Under the pieces are notes generated by a model that saw only the letters and a program-made list of their open reading frames with translations, did no database searches and was not told the origin of the DNA. Positions 54,171-63,137 of a stretch of DNA of 64,000 bases are shown in pieces; the stretch's first letter is position 1; the number at the start of each line of letters is the position of its first letter. The stretch is taken from the NCBI RefSeq assembly GCF_002277025.1, contig NZ_NIWD01000005.1:107146-171145 (forward strand). Direction: 5' to 3'. The translations under genes were made by a program, and so were the position numbers. The DNA is from Sphingopyxis sp. GW247-27LB (GTDB lineage: Bacteria; Pseudomonadota; Alphaproteobacteria; Sphingomonadales; Sphingomonadaceae).

Positions 54171-54291
54171 GCGTTCACCCTTCGAATGCCAAGCTATCTA
54201 ACTTTACCAATAGCAGGCATTCCACCGGGAACAAAGGGCAAGTAATCGGCAGTCCGACACCGAACTATCTCATCCAGACACTTACAGGGAC

Positions 54292-54579
54292 CTACCAAGG
54301 GAACGTCGGTAGCAAGTCCTCGGTCGGTCCGTCGCTGTCGAGCAGCACATAATCACAGCCGTTGTCGCGGCCGAGCGCCAGGATCGCGGGCAGTTCCTTG
54401 GGGAGACAGCGCTGCGCTTCGGGCGGTAGCGTCATCGTATGGAGGAACCAGCCATATTGCGTTGGCGCGACGCACAGCGGCCGCCTGTGCGGCGGATAGT
54501 CTGCCCAAGCGGTGAGCAGCTGCCCGGTCGCGCAGCGAATATGGGCGGTGCTGAGCACAAGATATTGTCCGGTTTCCAT
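54292..54579 (-). CDS. DUF5983-like small protein
   Basis: 95 aa from ATG 54579 (AAGGA 7 nt upstream). LVLSTAHIRCATGQLLTAW at the start, YGWFLHTM in the middle and GRDNGCDYVLLDSDGPTEDLLPTFPW at the end follow the DUF5983 pattern of plasmid-borne proteins. Function unknown. It follows the PP-loop gene on the same strand after a 95-bp gap. Confidence 0.7.
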   Translation of the reverse strand: METGQYLVLSTAHIRCATGQLLTAWADYPPHRRPLCVAPTQYGWFLHTMTLPPEAQRCLPKELPAILALGRDNGCDYVLLDSDGPTEDLLPTFPW

Positions 54580-54674
54580 GGCGTATTCCTTGAAGGGAGG
54601 CTCTGGTCGAGGGCAATTCAACGAACCGATTCCTGCTGTTCGATCCGCGAATTCGGATCCGCGGTGCTCGATGG

Positions 54675-55652
54675 TCACGCCGCGAGCCGCGTGACACCGG
54701 CGTTGAACCGGTCGATCCATTCGCGGAGCGGCGGTCGCTCTTCGATCGGGATCTGCGCCGCGACTGCCTGGAATTCGACGAGGGCGACGGGTGCGCCGTT
54801 CACGATCGCGGCAATCTCGCGGGGCGGCAACAGGCCGCGGTCCCGGATGAACTCGGTCATCGTACCGGGCCGCGCACGGGTGGACCGCCGCCACAGGCCT
54901 TCGACATTGATCAGGCGGGGGGCCGCGCGCGCTTCCATCAGGACGATCAGGCGCAGACACCAAGCGGGCAAGGTCTGAACCTCGTGCGGCTTCATCGCGG
55001 CGCAGAAGAAGCAGCTCGACTTGACGGGAACGGGAAGGCCTTCGGCCTTGATGCGAGCCGCGCATCGATGCCGGTCCCAACCCCAGTCGCGTAAGGGGTA
55101 ACAATAGTCATAGCGCGGGTCGACATGCCCCTCGCGGTGCGCATACCGGCGGCTGTCCGCCGGCGATGCATCGTAGCCAATGAGCTTGATCACCTTGCCG
55201 CCGCGTGCCCACGCCTGCTTCGCGGGATCCCAGCTCTCGACCCATTTATCCTGTGGCTGGATCTTCCATTTCTGACTGCAACTGTGACGCCCGAAGCTGA
55301 TCGAGGGCAGGGTCGCGTTGGTGAGGCAGTTTTCGAGCAGGGAGAAATAGGGCGGCCAATGCTTGAAGCGCTTCGGGGCATAGCGGACGATCTCGTGCGC
55401 TATGCCGCGGGCATCCATCCAGCGCTGAAATATCGGGAGATAGTCATAGGTTTCCGGACGCTCGCTGCCGGTGTCGGCCGTCAGCACGAGGTCCAGGGGT
55501 CGGCCGCGCGCGATCCATTCGATGATCATCGCCGTGCTATCGAGTCCCATGCCCCATGCGGCGATGACCGGCGGACGTGGCAGCGCAGGATCGTCCGGAA
55601 GACCCGGGTGTGGCCGGACATCAGACGAGAGGCGGGCGAGCGCGGTAGCCAT
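54675..55652 (-). CDS. PP-loop ATPase / PAPS reductase-like protein
   Basis: 325 aa. The P-loop is AAWGMGLDSTAM (a Gly-x-Gly-x-Asp-Ser variant), followed by LTADTGSERPETYDYLP, the adenylation-site pattern of PAPS reductases. Cysteines RHSCSQKWKI and SSCFFCAAMK may bind a metal or Fe-S cluster. Relatives occur in phages and in DNA modification or tRNA thiolation pathways. It lacks the C-terminal ECGLH motif of true PAPS reductases, so sulfate assimilation is unlikely. No dnd partner genes are nearby. Confidence 0.75.
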   Translation of the reverse strand: MATALARLSSDVRPHPGLPDDPALPRPPVIAAWGMGLDSTAMIIEWIARGRPLDLVLTADTGSERPETYDYLPIFQRWMDARGIAHEIVRYAPKRFKHWPPYFSLLENCLTNATLPSISFGRHSCSQKWKIQPQDKWVESWDPAKQAWARGGKVIKLIGYDASPADSRRYAHREGHVDPRYDYCYPLRDWGWDRHRCAARIKAEGLPVPVKSSCFFCAAMKPHEVQTLPAWCLRLIVLMEARAAPRLINVEGLWRRSTRARPGTMTEFIRDRGLLPPREIAAIVNGAPVALVEFQAVAAQIPIEERPPLREWIDRFNAGVTRLAA

Positions 55653-55785
55653 ATCAACGGCACCGGCAGCCGAGCGATCGCCGAAAGAAGCGGTGCGAAT
55701 GTTGCGGGCGTGAAGATGTCATCGGCGAATACCCTTCCAACGATCCTCGCCGATGCTTCTCCCTTCCCTCCTCCGTATTGGCCGG

Positions 55786-55992
55786 TCAGGCGACGAGGGT
55801 CGTCAACCTTTCGCCATTGCCGGGCGGTCGCGATGAGACCCTGAAAGGCCGCAGCGTCTCTCCAGTGTTCACGATGAACTGGGCGCGACCGCTGGCGGCG
55901 CACCGCCTGACGGCAACGGCATAGCAACGCTCGAAGGAGGCGAGTTCCGCGCGCCGCGGCGACAATCGGATCGATGGTTCAGCGTTCGCCAT
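55786..55992 (-). CDS. Small hypothetical protein
   Basis: 68 aa. ELASFERCYAVAVRRCAASGRAQFIVNTGETLRPFRVSSRPP reads as a compact alpha/beta protein. No strong Shine-Dalgarno upstream of ATG 55992 and no family recognised. Same strand as its neighbours. Confidence 0.5.
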   Translation of the reverse strand: MANAEPSIRLSPRRAELASFERCYAVAVRRCAASGRAQFIVNTGETLRPFRVSSRPPGNGERLTTLVA

Positions 55993-56031
55993 GACAAAGT
56001 CCAGTCGAAGTGGATGAGGAGAGGCCCGCCT

Positions 56032-56463
56032 TCAGGTGCCGACGCGTTTGATCGTGAGCCGGAAGGCATCACCGTCTTCGAACACGACATGAATATGCGC
56101 GGCATCGATCCTGGAGCTGGTCGCGATGCTTGCGATATAAGCCTGCGTGCCAAATGCCTCGGAGACGATGTGCGGCGGGCGCTCGTCCGGACCGCCCCCG
56201 GCGTTCTCGCATTTGTCGATATGCGTCTCGATCAGTTCGGAAAGGAACGCGGCCATCGTCGAAAGGCGCGTCCTCGCGGAGCCCGCGTCGCCACTCTCGG
56301 GAGGGCCGAGGTCGCGCAAGATGGGCGCAAGAGCATCGTTGATCAGGTTCAGGAGATGCGATCTCCCCTCGGCATCCATTCCGGCGAGTAGCGAGGATGG
56401 GATCAAATTGTTGACCGCATGGGTCGCGTTGTCGACGAGATCGTCGAATTCGTCTTCCGCCAT
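56032..56463 (-). CDS. Hypothetical protein
   Basis: 143 aa from ATG 56463, with AGGAG 8 nt upstream; longer frames are rejected. Helical N-terminus (EDEFDDLVDNATHAVNNLIPSSLLAGMDAEG), C-terminal strands (IDAAHIHVVFEDGDAFRLTIKRVGT). No family recognised. It follows the GHKL ATPase gene by ~70 bp on the same strand and may be co-transcribed. Confidence 0.6.
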   Translation of the reverse strand: MAEDEFDDLVDNATHAVNNLIPSSLLAGMDAEGRSHLLNLINDALAPILRDLGPPESGDAGSARTRLSTMAAFLSELIETHIDKCENAGGGPDERPPHIVSEAFGTQAYIASIATSSRIDAAHIHVVFEDGDAFRLTIKRVGT

Positions 56464-56536
56464 GGGAGTGACTCCTCGGGAATTGGGCCGGTCAGGTGAC
56501 CACGGATCGCCCGCTCGGTTCAAGATTCCGGCATCG

Positions 56537-58222
56537 TCATGCCACAGTGGTTTCAGGGTCGGCGTCATTGGCCGCCAACGCGACCCGCACATTGCCGTGA
56601 TAGGCCTCGAGCGTGAGCCGCCGCCCGATCGGGATCATCCATTGAACTTCTTCGGCGAAAACGGCGCGGATGTTCTCGGCGAGCGCTTCATCGGCTCCAA
56701 GAAGCAGTTCATTTGCAAATTTGCGGGCATCGCGTTCAAAATCGCGGTGCTGGGTGTGCCAACTATCGCTGCTACAATCCTCGTCGTAGGCAAAGCAGCA
56801 ATCCTCGATCATCTGCGCAAGCGCCGCCGGCGCGATAGTGGCTCCTTCGCGAACGAAGACATGGGTTTCATCAAGACCGCTTCCGCCATTCGCACAGACC
56901 AGCATGTCGACGGGAAAGTTCAACGTCGCGATCGGCTCGTCGGACGCGGCGCAGCGGACGACTGGAACTTCGAGCGTGATCATAGGAACGCGGCCAGACA
57001 ATGTGTCCGAGCAAATCACATCGCCGTCGGCGTAGTGAATCTGACGCCCGTCAATCTCGGTCGCAAAGGACAGGCCCGTGACGCGGGGAAGGTCATCATA
57101 CCATTTGTAGCCCGCGAACGCGTCCTCGGCGCGGACGGCACGAAAGCCGAGCCTCTCTTCGGTCAGCAGCGATGCCGCGCATTGCTCGATATCGGCGTCA
57201 TGATCGGGAATCAGGATCATCGGGACGGCCTCGATGCGGGCGCCCTCGGCGCCGCCACGATCGTCCGCCGTGCGTGGGCACCATTCGGAGAGCCAGGCAC
57301 TGGCTTCGGGAAGTTCGATGCCGAGATCGGCTGCGCGCTGCCAGTTCTGGAATGAAAGTCGGTGGCTGCTCTCGGTTGCAATGGTTCGATAAATGGTGGC
57401 CTGAACGGCTACCCGCAGCGAAGCGAGCGCGGCATTATCGACCATTTCCTTGCGCGCAGGGAGCACGAGCTGCAACGATGGCGCGTCGACGATGTCGATC
57501 CGGGCCGTCCAGGGATACGAACCATCGACCTCTTTGACCGACGGCAAGCGGCAGGCGACCTTGACCCCGTGAAAGTTGATCCGCGGTTCAGTCGCGAGAT
57601 CATAATTCGCGCGGAAGATGCCGATCCGGCAACCGTTCCATTCCTCGACCCGATGGGCCCCTTCGAGGAAATCCTCACGCGGCAGCAGTGCGCCGTGGAA
57701 GTGGACAGGCAGGGGGAAATGCTTGGCAGCGGCCTCGATCTGGCCCCGAAGATTGCAGAGCCATTCCTTGGGCATGGCGATGATGATCTCTGTGCCCGCC
57801 CGGATGCGACAGTTTTCGACAGCCAGGGGCTGCGCTCCTTCCCAGCCGTCCGCGGGGATGGTCATTGTCCAGCCCTCGTCTGCGACCCGCGAGAAGGACC
57901 GCACGGTCACGGTCCTGCCGGCCAGGCTGAACACACCCATGCCGGCCGGGTCCTCGCGCTGCGCGATCTCGTCGCTCCAGCCAGAGCGCCCAAGCGTGAC
58001 GAAGGAAGCAGGGTCGTCGATACCGCGGCCATCGTCGGCGATGTGAAGGCTCGAGCTGCCCTCGTGGTCGCCCAGATGAACGTCGATCCGTCCGGCGCCC
58101 GCGCGGCGGGCATTCTGGAACAGCTCGTTGAGAACGTCGGTGATCGTCCCATTGAACAGGCGCGATACCTTCGTGATGAGTTCATCGCCGACCGATGGCC
58201 GAATCTCGCGGGGAAGCGTCAT
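56537..58222 (-). CDS. GHKL (HSP90/MutL-type) ATPase
   Basis: 561 aa. Bergerat fold motifs are intact: N box ELFQNARRAG (Glu33, Asn37), G1 ADDGRGID (Asp63-Gly67) and G2 GMGVFSL (Gly94-Gly96). GIDDPASFVTLGRSGWSDE is typical of Hsp90/MORC-like members rather than histidine kinases: no His-kinase dimer domain or receiver is present. The C-terminal ~350 residues are of unknown fold. Such ATPases are often found in defence or mobile-element loci. No obvious nuclease partner is adjacent. Confidence 0.8.
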   Translation of the reverse strand: MTLPREIRPSVGDELITKVSRLFNGTITDVLNELFQNARRAGAGRIDVHLGDHEGSSSLHIADDGRGIDDPASFVTLGRSGWSDEIAQREDPAGMGVFSLAGRTVTVRSFSRVADEGWTMTIPADGWEGAQPLAVENCRIRAGTEIIIAMPKEWLCNLRGQIEAAAKHFPLPVHFHGALLPREDFLEGAHRVEEWNGCRIGIFRANYDLATEPRINFHGVKVACRLPSVKEVDGSYPWTARIDIVDAPSLQLVLPARKEMVDNAALASLRVAVQATIYRTIATESSHRLSFQNWQRAADLGIELPEASAWLSEWCPRTADDRGGAEGARIEAVPMILIPDHDADIEQCAASLLTEERLGFRAVRAEDAFAGYKWYDDLPRVTGLSFATEIDGRQIHYADGDVICSDTLSGRVPMITLEVPVVRCAASDEPIATLNFPVDMLVCANGGSGLDETHVFVREGATIAPAALAQMIEDCCFAYDEDCSSDSWHTQHRDFERDARKFANELLLGADEALAENIRAVFAEEVQWMIPIGRRLTLEAYHGNVRVALAANDADPETTVA

Positions 58223-58332
58223 GACAGGATCTCCGGTTGCCGGGCAACATCATTGCTGCCGCACCGCCCCGCTCCCCCTTTCCTCCTAGCCCAGGGGAAG
58301 CGGGCGCATGGGCCCGTCATCAGGGGCCCCGC

Positions 58333-58815
58333 TTATCGGCTTCGGCGAATGGCTCGCTCAGCCTCGGTTTCGACATAGACCTGTTGTGAGCGACCGCGGC
58401 GGCGCTTGCGGATGCGGCCATCGACATGGGCCTCGGCCCAGCGCCGCGCCTCGGCGGCGCGCATGCCCATCGCGCATTCGTCGGCTTGCTCGAAGATCGT
58501 GTAGGCAAGCGCATATTGCTCGCGCTCGGGAAGAGCGAGCAGGGCCGAAGCGACCGGCAGAAGCCCCTCGTAGAATTCGAGAACATGGCGGCCGCCGCCA
58601 TGGTGCATCAATATGGCGAGGCGGCCCTTCTTGCCGATGCCGGTCGGCCTTGCGACCATCACATCGTGCGAGGAATAGGTGACGCCTGCGCTGCAGCTGT
58701 CCGGTTCCGTCGGATAATAGACGCGTTCATCGCGTGCTGGTAGCGGGTGCGCGATAATATCGTAGCCGTCGAACGTTTCGACCTTTCGTATGTGATTATG
58801 TCCGATAACGGTCAT
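58333..58815 (-). CDS. Hypothetical protein
   Basis: 160 aa from ATG 58815 (AAAGGG upstream; other starts to 58884). HNHIRKVETFDGYDIIAHPLPARDERVYYPTEPDS and RLAILMHHGGGRHVLEFYEGLLP suggest an alpha/beta protein; the last ~30 residues are strongly basic (RKRRRGRSQQV), perhaps nucleic-acid binding. No family recognised. Confidence 0.6.
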   Translation of the reverse strand: MTVIGHNHIRKVETFDGYDIIAHPLPARDERVYYPTEPDSCSAGVTYSSHDVMVARPTGIGKKGRLAILMHHGGGRHVLEFYEGLLPVASALLALPEREQYALAYTIFEQADECAMGMRAAEARRWAEAHVDGRIRKRRRGRSQQVYVETEAERAIRRSR

Positions 58816-58883
58816 TTCAGACCCTTTCTTTTTGGGTGACTTCATGACGAGGTTGCAGGTTTCGTGGACTCGGCCGACCGACA

Positions 58884-59345
58884 TCAGGCGGCGCGCAGAT
58901 TGTCGCCCTGACGCAGACCGAGGTCGAAGGCCGTGAGAATGTCGAGGTTGGACTCAAGGCGATCGAACGCGGCCGTGAGGTCCGCGATTTGGATCCAGAC
59001 GCACGCATCGCCTGGGTCATGGTCGAGCTCGAATATGATCGGCACCGAGTCCGCGGTCATCTCGGGGAAGATCGAGCGGATGATCAGCAATTCGATCCTG
59101 CGGCTGAGCGCCCCGATGCGCGGCGCGAGGGCCGCACGTTCGACGGGGCTCATCATCAAATAGCGCTCGGGCGCCACGACGGGCGCCATGCGAACACATG
59201 CGATCCGCCCCGCGACCCTGGGCGCCACCGAAACGCCGCCTATTGCGCGGCGTTCAGCCGCCACGCCGTCGGCGGGGACCAGGACGCGGTAGACATAATG
59301 GGGCGGCGTCCCCGCGAGGCGGGAACGGGAGACAAGGATTTCCAT
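58884..59345 (-). CDS. Hypothetical protein
   Basis: 153 aa from ATG 59345, AGGAG 7 nt upstream. N-terminal strands (ILVSRSRLAGTPPHYVYRVLVPADG) and a helical centre (RYLMMSPVERAALAPRIGALSRRIELLI) are visible. The acidic C-terminal half ends FDLGLRQGDNLRAA. No family recognised. Confidence 0.6.
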   Translation of the reverse strand: MEILVSRSRLAGTPPHYVYRVLVPADGVAAERRAIGGVSVAPRVAGRIACVRMAPVVAPERYLMMSPVERAALAPRIGALSRRIELLIIRSIFPEMTADSVPIIFELDHDPGDACVWIQIADLTAAFDRLESNLDILTAFDLGLRQGDNLRAA

Positions 59346-59356
59346 GGATTTACTCC

Positions 59357-60001
59357 TCAGGCGACGAGCCGCAGGGGCGGCGTTCCGGGATTGGGGAGAT
59401 GCAGGTCGCGGCGGATGCGAGCCGCCAGGCGATCGGGCTCGAGCAGTTCGCCAATGGCGGCCCAATGATTGCGATCGCCGCAATAGTCCCGCCGTCCTGC
59501 GACACGGCGGAACATCACCTCGCGGCCGGGCCCGATGCCGAGGCCGAGCTGGACATAGATGTCTTCGCCATGAAGGATGATCTCGCCGCTGACCGCGATG
59601 CCACCCATGTTCGAACGCAGGTCATAGCTTCCGTCGATGAGGCAAAGCGCGTCGGCGAGACGCTTCAGCGCCTTGCGGCCATCGCTATGGAAGAGCTTCT
59701 TGGCTTGCTCGTCATAGCTGACGCCCTTTTGCGCGAGCACCGCAAGGGCGGATCTGCCCCGCATATCGGCAAGCCGGTCCATACAGGCGCGGCGGAGCAA
59801 ACTGTCACCCTCGCCCAAGTCTCTCGCGATGGCGCCGAGATGGCGTGCCAGCAAAATCACGGCGGGATCGAGGTCGTCGGACTTGCCGGCGTTCCGGCAA
59901 TCCGAGATCGCGGCGGTCAGCGCGTGGAGACAGGCCGGAAGCGTCGACAGCCCCGAGGGATCGAGCGCTTGCTGAAATCGGAACGCGATATCGTAAGCCA
60001 T
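59357..60001 (-). CDS. Hypothetical protein
   Basis: 214 aa from ATG 60001 (AGGAG upstream). Helical N-terminal half with Cys in LPACLHALTAAISDCRNAG; C-terminal half has GGIAVSGEIILHGEDIYVQLGLGIGPGREVMFRRVAGRRDY, a beta-rich segment. 11 bp gap to the next gene downstream. No family recognised. Confidence 0.6.
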   Translation of the reverse strand: MAYDIAFRFQQALDPSGLSTLPACLHALTAAISDCRNAGKSDDLDPAVILLARHLGAIARDLGEGDSLLRRACMDRLADMRGRSALAVLAQKGVSYDEQAKKLFHSDGRKALKRLADALCLIDGSYDLRSNMGGIAVSGEIILHGEDIYVQLGLGIGPGREVMFRRVAGRRDYCGDRNHWAAIGELLEPDRLAARIRRDLHLPNPGTPPLRLVA

Positions 60002-60067
60002 GGGATAGGCTCCTGCCTTCGGACGCCCCATCGCGCCCGCCCCTGCCTATCCCCCTCTCCTCCTGCT

Positions 60068-60337
60068 TCAGTCGGCCGGCTGCGGGCCGCTATTCTCGAT
60101 CAGTTCGGCGCAGCAATCCTCGATCTGGACGCCCATGGGGCTGGCACCGGGATCGAAGATCATCTGTAAGCAAGCGCAGATATCGGGCCGGTCCTGCGTC
60201 CCGCACATGAGTTCGAAATCGGGCTGGTCGGCGATTCCGCTCGTCTTTTCATAGGCGGAAAAGGCCGATTGCCACATGATTTGCTCGTCCCACACATCGA
60301 CATAGTGCGTCACGCTCGCGCTGGCGATGCCGGTCAC
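60068..60337 (-). CDS. Small hypothetical protein coupled to its upstream neighbour
   Basis: 89 aa starting at GTG 60337, whose last bases overlap the upstream stop (GTGA); an in-frame extension to 60508 lies inside that gene and is an artefact. The sequence has four Cys (MCGTQDRPDICACLQM, EDCCAEL), suggesting metal binding or disulfides. No family recognised. Confidence 0.55.
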   Translation of the reverse strand: MTGIASASVTHYVDVWDEQIMWQSAFSAYEKTSGIADQPDFELMCGTQDRPDICACLQMIFDPGASPMGVQIEDCCAELIENSGPQPAD

Positions 60338-60876
60338 GTCCTCACTCCCGGGCGGAGCGATCGAAGGGTTTCGTCCATCATCTCGCGGGTCGAGGCGCCG
60401 AGAATCTGCGTGCCGGTGATGACGAAATATCCGCCGCCATGCTGGCCCGGCCTGAACTTGTCGCAGGTAGACGCCCACTCGAAACCGAAGGGGAGCGCGC
60501 TCATGCAAACCTTCTGGATCAGCGATGCGAGTGCCTGCACATCAGCCTCATAGCCGCGAATGAACGCGACGAGGCCCGTATCGTCGCGCTTGTCGTCGAT
60601 CGAGATGTCCGCATCGAATGAGGGAATATCAGGATCGGGCCAGAGTTCGAGGAAGGACGCAAACGGATCTTCCTCCTGATCTTGCTTGGGGAAGGTTTTG
60701 CGGAAGGCATCGCTGCAGGCGGCGTAGTGTGGCTCGAGCACCTGCATCTCTCCGCTCGGTGTTCCTTCGAAATCGCCGGACAGCCTCTCGGCGACAAGAA
60801 AGCATTCTTCGAGCAGCGATGCTTCCTCGGGCGTGACGGGCAGATAGAAGGCCGTCTCGACATAGTTATTGGCCAT
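60334..60876 (-). CDS. Hypothetical protein
   Basis: 180 aa from ATG 60876 (AAGGA 8 nt upstream). TPEEASLLEECFLVAERLSG, acidic DPFASFLELWPDPDIPSFDADISIDDKRDD and a C-terminal FEWASTCDKFRPGQHGGGYFVITGTQI. Acidic overall, DNA-mimic-like charge, but no known anti-restriction family is recognised. Coupled to the following gene by a 4-nt overlap. Confidence 0.6.
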   Translation of the reverse strand: MANNYVETAFYLPVTPEEASLLEECFLVAERLSGDFEGTPSGEMQVLEPHYAACSDAFRKTFPKQDQEEDPFASFLELWPDPDIPSFDADISIDDKRDDTGLVAFIRGYEADVQALASLIQKVCMSALPFGFEWASTCDKFRPGQHGGGYFVITGTQILGASTREMMDETLRSLRPGVRT

Positions 60877-60907
60877 GTTCGGGTTCCTTGCGGTTCGTGG
60901 CGACAGG

Positions 60908-61384
60908 TCATTTCTGTGAGAGGAGAACCTCGACGGCCTGGGCGAGCACGTCGCCGCTCGCGCCATTGACGATGACCGCATCGGGATTGGTCGCCCGGAC
61001 CGCGCTGATGATCGTGTCCACCGGGCGCTTGCGAAGCGGGTACTGGTAGATCTGACCGCGCTCGATCGTGACGAGATAGGTCCGCATCAGCCGCTTCAAC
61101 CGGCGGCGTTCGAGTTCGCGGGCGAGAAGGTCGCCGACCTCGACATCGAGGTCGTGATCGTAGCTGAACCTGCCGAAGGATCGCTGCGGCCGGTTCGCGA
61201 CCAGCCATTGGTTGACATCGATCTCGGTCCAGCGGCCGACCTTGTGGAAGAAGTCGGCACCGCCCGTCCCCTGGTTGCGGGCATGGAACGCCAGTTCGCC
61301 ATCGATATAGACGTCGGCCGTGTAGGCGCTGGTTTCCTGCGACAGCGCAGCATTATAGGTGATGCGGCGAAGTTCGATTTTCAT
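60908..61384 (-). CDS. Hypothetical protein
   Basis: 158 aa from ATG 61384 with AGGAGGT upstream. ELRRITYNAALSQETSAYTADVYIDGELAFHARNQGTGGADFFHKVG resembles a beta-hairpin-rich domain; ends in an Arg-rich helix and DAVIVNGASGDVLAQAVEVLLSQK. No family recognised. Confidence 0.6.
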   Translation of the reverse strand: MKIELRRITYNAALSQETSAYTADVYIDGELAFHARNQGTGGADFFHKVGRWTEIDVNQWLVANRPQRSFGRFSYDHDLDVEVGDLLARELERRRLKRLMRTYLVTIERGQIYQYPLRKRPVDTIISAVRATNPDAVIVNGASGDVLAQAVEVLLSQK

Positions 61385-61517
61385 GGGTGCCACCTCCTGA
61401 TTGGGACGATCACCCGCGCGCCACCTCCTCTCCTCGCCGTGCAGCCGCCAGGATGGCAGTGCAGTCAGTCGCTGTTTGCCGAGAATTTCAGGCTGTGCTG
61501 GACAATCGAGCCTTGGC

Positions 61518-61760
61518 TCAATTCGATGTGCGGAGAGTCGCTGTTCGATCGTACAGGTCGAGGAGGATTCCCAGGCTTGCGGCTTCCGAATAGGTGAGAT
61601 CGCGGTGGTCATCCGTATCGGGACCGATGGCCAGTTCGATTACAGGGTGAACTGAGGCAATTTGTCCTGAGGGAAGCCGAAACTGGTTCTCGATGCCGGG
61701 TGAGGGAGTGGTGCCGTCAGGCACGTCGATCCGACCTTGAATCTGGAAAATGATGTGCAT
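61518..61760 (-). CDS. Small hypothetical protein
   Basis: 80 aa from ATG 61760, GGAG 7 nt upstream. IIFQIQGRIDVPDGTTPSPGIENQFRLPSGQIASVHPVIELAIG looks like a beta-rich small domain. It follows the Mom-like gene by ~60 bp. No family recognised. Confidence 0.5.
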   Translation of the reverse strand: MHIIFQIQGRIDVPDGTTPSPGIENQFRLPSGQIASVHPVIELAIGPDTDDHRDLTYSEAASLGILLDLYDRTATLRTSN

Positions 61761-61821
61761 TCGCTTTCTCCCTGAACGAACGGATTTTGGGGCTGCCAGC
61801 ACCGATCGCTGAAGGGACCGC

Positions 61822-62694
61822 CTAGGCAGCGAGGTCGAGGAGCGGGAGCTTCGTGACGTCGCCTTCTGTCGCCGCCCGGTCGAGAATGGGATACGGCAGG
61901 CTCGGCACCTTGCGTGCGGCGAGCCGGGCCGCCTTCGTCAAAGGAAAGAGATAGGCGTGGCAGCCAGGATGGCGCCGCCGCGTCAAAAAGCCGGTGCGTT
62001 CGAGGCTGGCCAGCCATTCGCCGCGGTGCTCGCCGAAGTGCGGCGCGCGGGCACCGGCTCGGATCAAATCCTCCATCGCATATCTCTGACCGCATTCGGC
62101 ATTGCGGATTTTGGATATTGCCCGCGACGATATGGGGCGGCCATCGGGCAGGATGAGGTCGGTGCGCGCGCTCGATCGGCCGACATAGCGGCTTCCCATC
62201 ACCGAATAAAGGCGGCCGACATGGCCAGGAAGGAACACGTGTCCGTCTGCATCGACGCGCCTGACCGGGTCGGCATAGGATATGACCGACAGAATTTCGG
62301 GTTTCTCACGGCGGAGCAGCCGGAACGCCCGTGCCACCAGGAACGACTCCGAATTGGCGCCCTGACTGTCGAGTATGACGAGACGTCCAAGATCGCACGC
62401 CGCGCGCGGATCGCCGAGACCCGCCGTTTTCGGAACGCTTGCATTATTGACCGGGTGCGAGAACACGCAAACGCCCACGAGTTCCGATCGTCCATCGCGG
62501 CCGTTGGCGAAGAGGCCGACCGAGAGCCGTGCGACCGGCATCGATCCCGCATAATGATGTTCCCTGACGAACGGCGCGGCCTCGCGCCGGGTATCGATTA
62601 TATCGACGGACAGGGTTGCGGGGTCGATTTCCGCGGCGCCCGGCACCCAGCGGCACCGGCGCTTGCGCCACCGCTGGGTCCGGTCGGTGATCAT
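61822..62694 (-). CDS. Mom-like (phage Mu Mom family) DNA-modification candidate
   Basis: 290 aa. FVREHHYAGSMPVARLSVGLF, LVGVCVFSHPVN, AACDLGRLVILDSQGANSESFLVARAFRLLRREKP and ISYADPVRRVDADGHVFLPGHVGRLYSVMGSRYVGRS follow the GNAT-like pattern of Mom proteins, which convert adenine to a methylcarbamoyl derivative and protect phage Mu DNA from restriction. On a conjugative element such a gene would fit protection of incoming DNA. Catalytic equivalence is not shown here. It overlaps the next gene by 4 nt. Confidence 0.7.
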   Translation of the reverse strand: MITDRTQRWRKRRCRWVPGAAEIDPATLSVDIIDTRREAAPFVREHHYAGSMPVARLSVGLFANGRDGRSELVGVCVFSHPVNNASVPKTAGLGDPRAACDLGRLVILDSQGANSESFLVARAFRLLRREKPEILSVISYADPVRRVDADGHVFLPGHVGRLYSVMGSRYVGRSSARTDLILPDGRPISSRAISKIRNAECGQRYAMEDLIRAGARAPHFGEHRGEWLASLERTGFLTRRRHPGCHAYLFPLTKAARLAARKVPSLPYPILDRAATEGDVTKLPLLDLAA

Positions 62695-63080
62695 TCCGGG
62701 CTGCCCGCGCCGTCATCGGTGGACTGGGCCGAAGCCCTCCTTGAAAGGTCGGGAACGCGCGGGTCATTGTAGATGCTATCGAGCGACAGCGCGAGCGCGC
62801 GGTGCTGGGCGCCATTGGGCGTCGAAGCGTCGATCGTGAAGACCTCGGTCGCGAAGCGGTCATCGCCGCTATAGAAATCGACGTCGACGACATAGGTGAC
62901 GATATCTGCCGGAGCGGTCGGCGACAGTGACTTGTCGAGCAGGTCGATGACGGTGGATCGCAGACCGTCGATATCAGGATCGAAATCTTCCCACGTCACA
63001 TGGTCGGGGCATTCATCGACGAGATAGTTGGACATGAGATCCTGCATCGTCTCAAGCAGCGTGTGGCGTGCGTCGGCCAT
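62691..63080 (-). CDS. Acidic hypothetical protein coupled to the Mom-like gene
   Basis: 129 aa, strongly acidic (YLVDECPDHVTWEDFDPDIDGL, DIVTYVVDVDFYSGDDRFATEVF). Its stop overlaps the start of the Mom-like gene by 4 nt, so the two are made together. GGAGG lies upstream of ATG 63080. Acid-rich proteins in leading regions are sometimes DNA mimics; that is only a suggestion here. Confidence 0.6.
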   Translation of the reverse strand: MADARHTLLETMQDLMSNYLVDECPDHVTWEDFDPDIDGLRSTVIDLLDKSLSPTAPADIVTYVVDVDFYSGDDRFATEVFTIDASTPNGAQHRALALSLDSIYNDPRVPDLSRRASAQSTDDGAGSPE

Positions 63081-63137
63081 GGTTTTCCTCCTTCGGAAAA
63101 TTGGCCGCCGGACGATCGCGTCCGGCGGCGCAGAATG

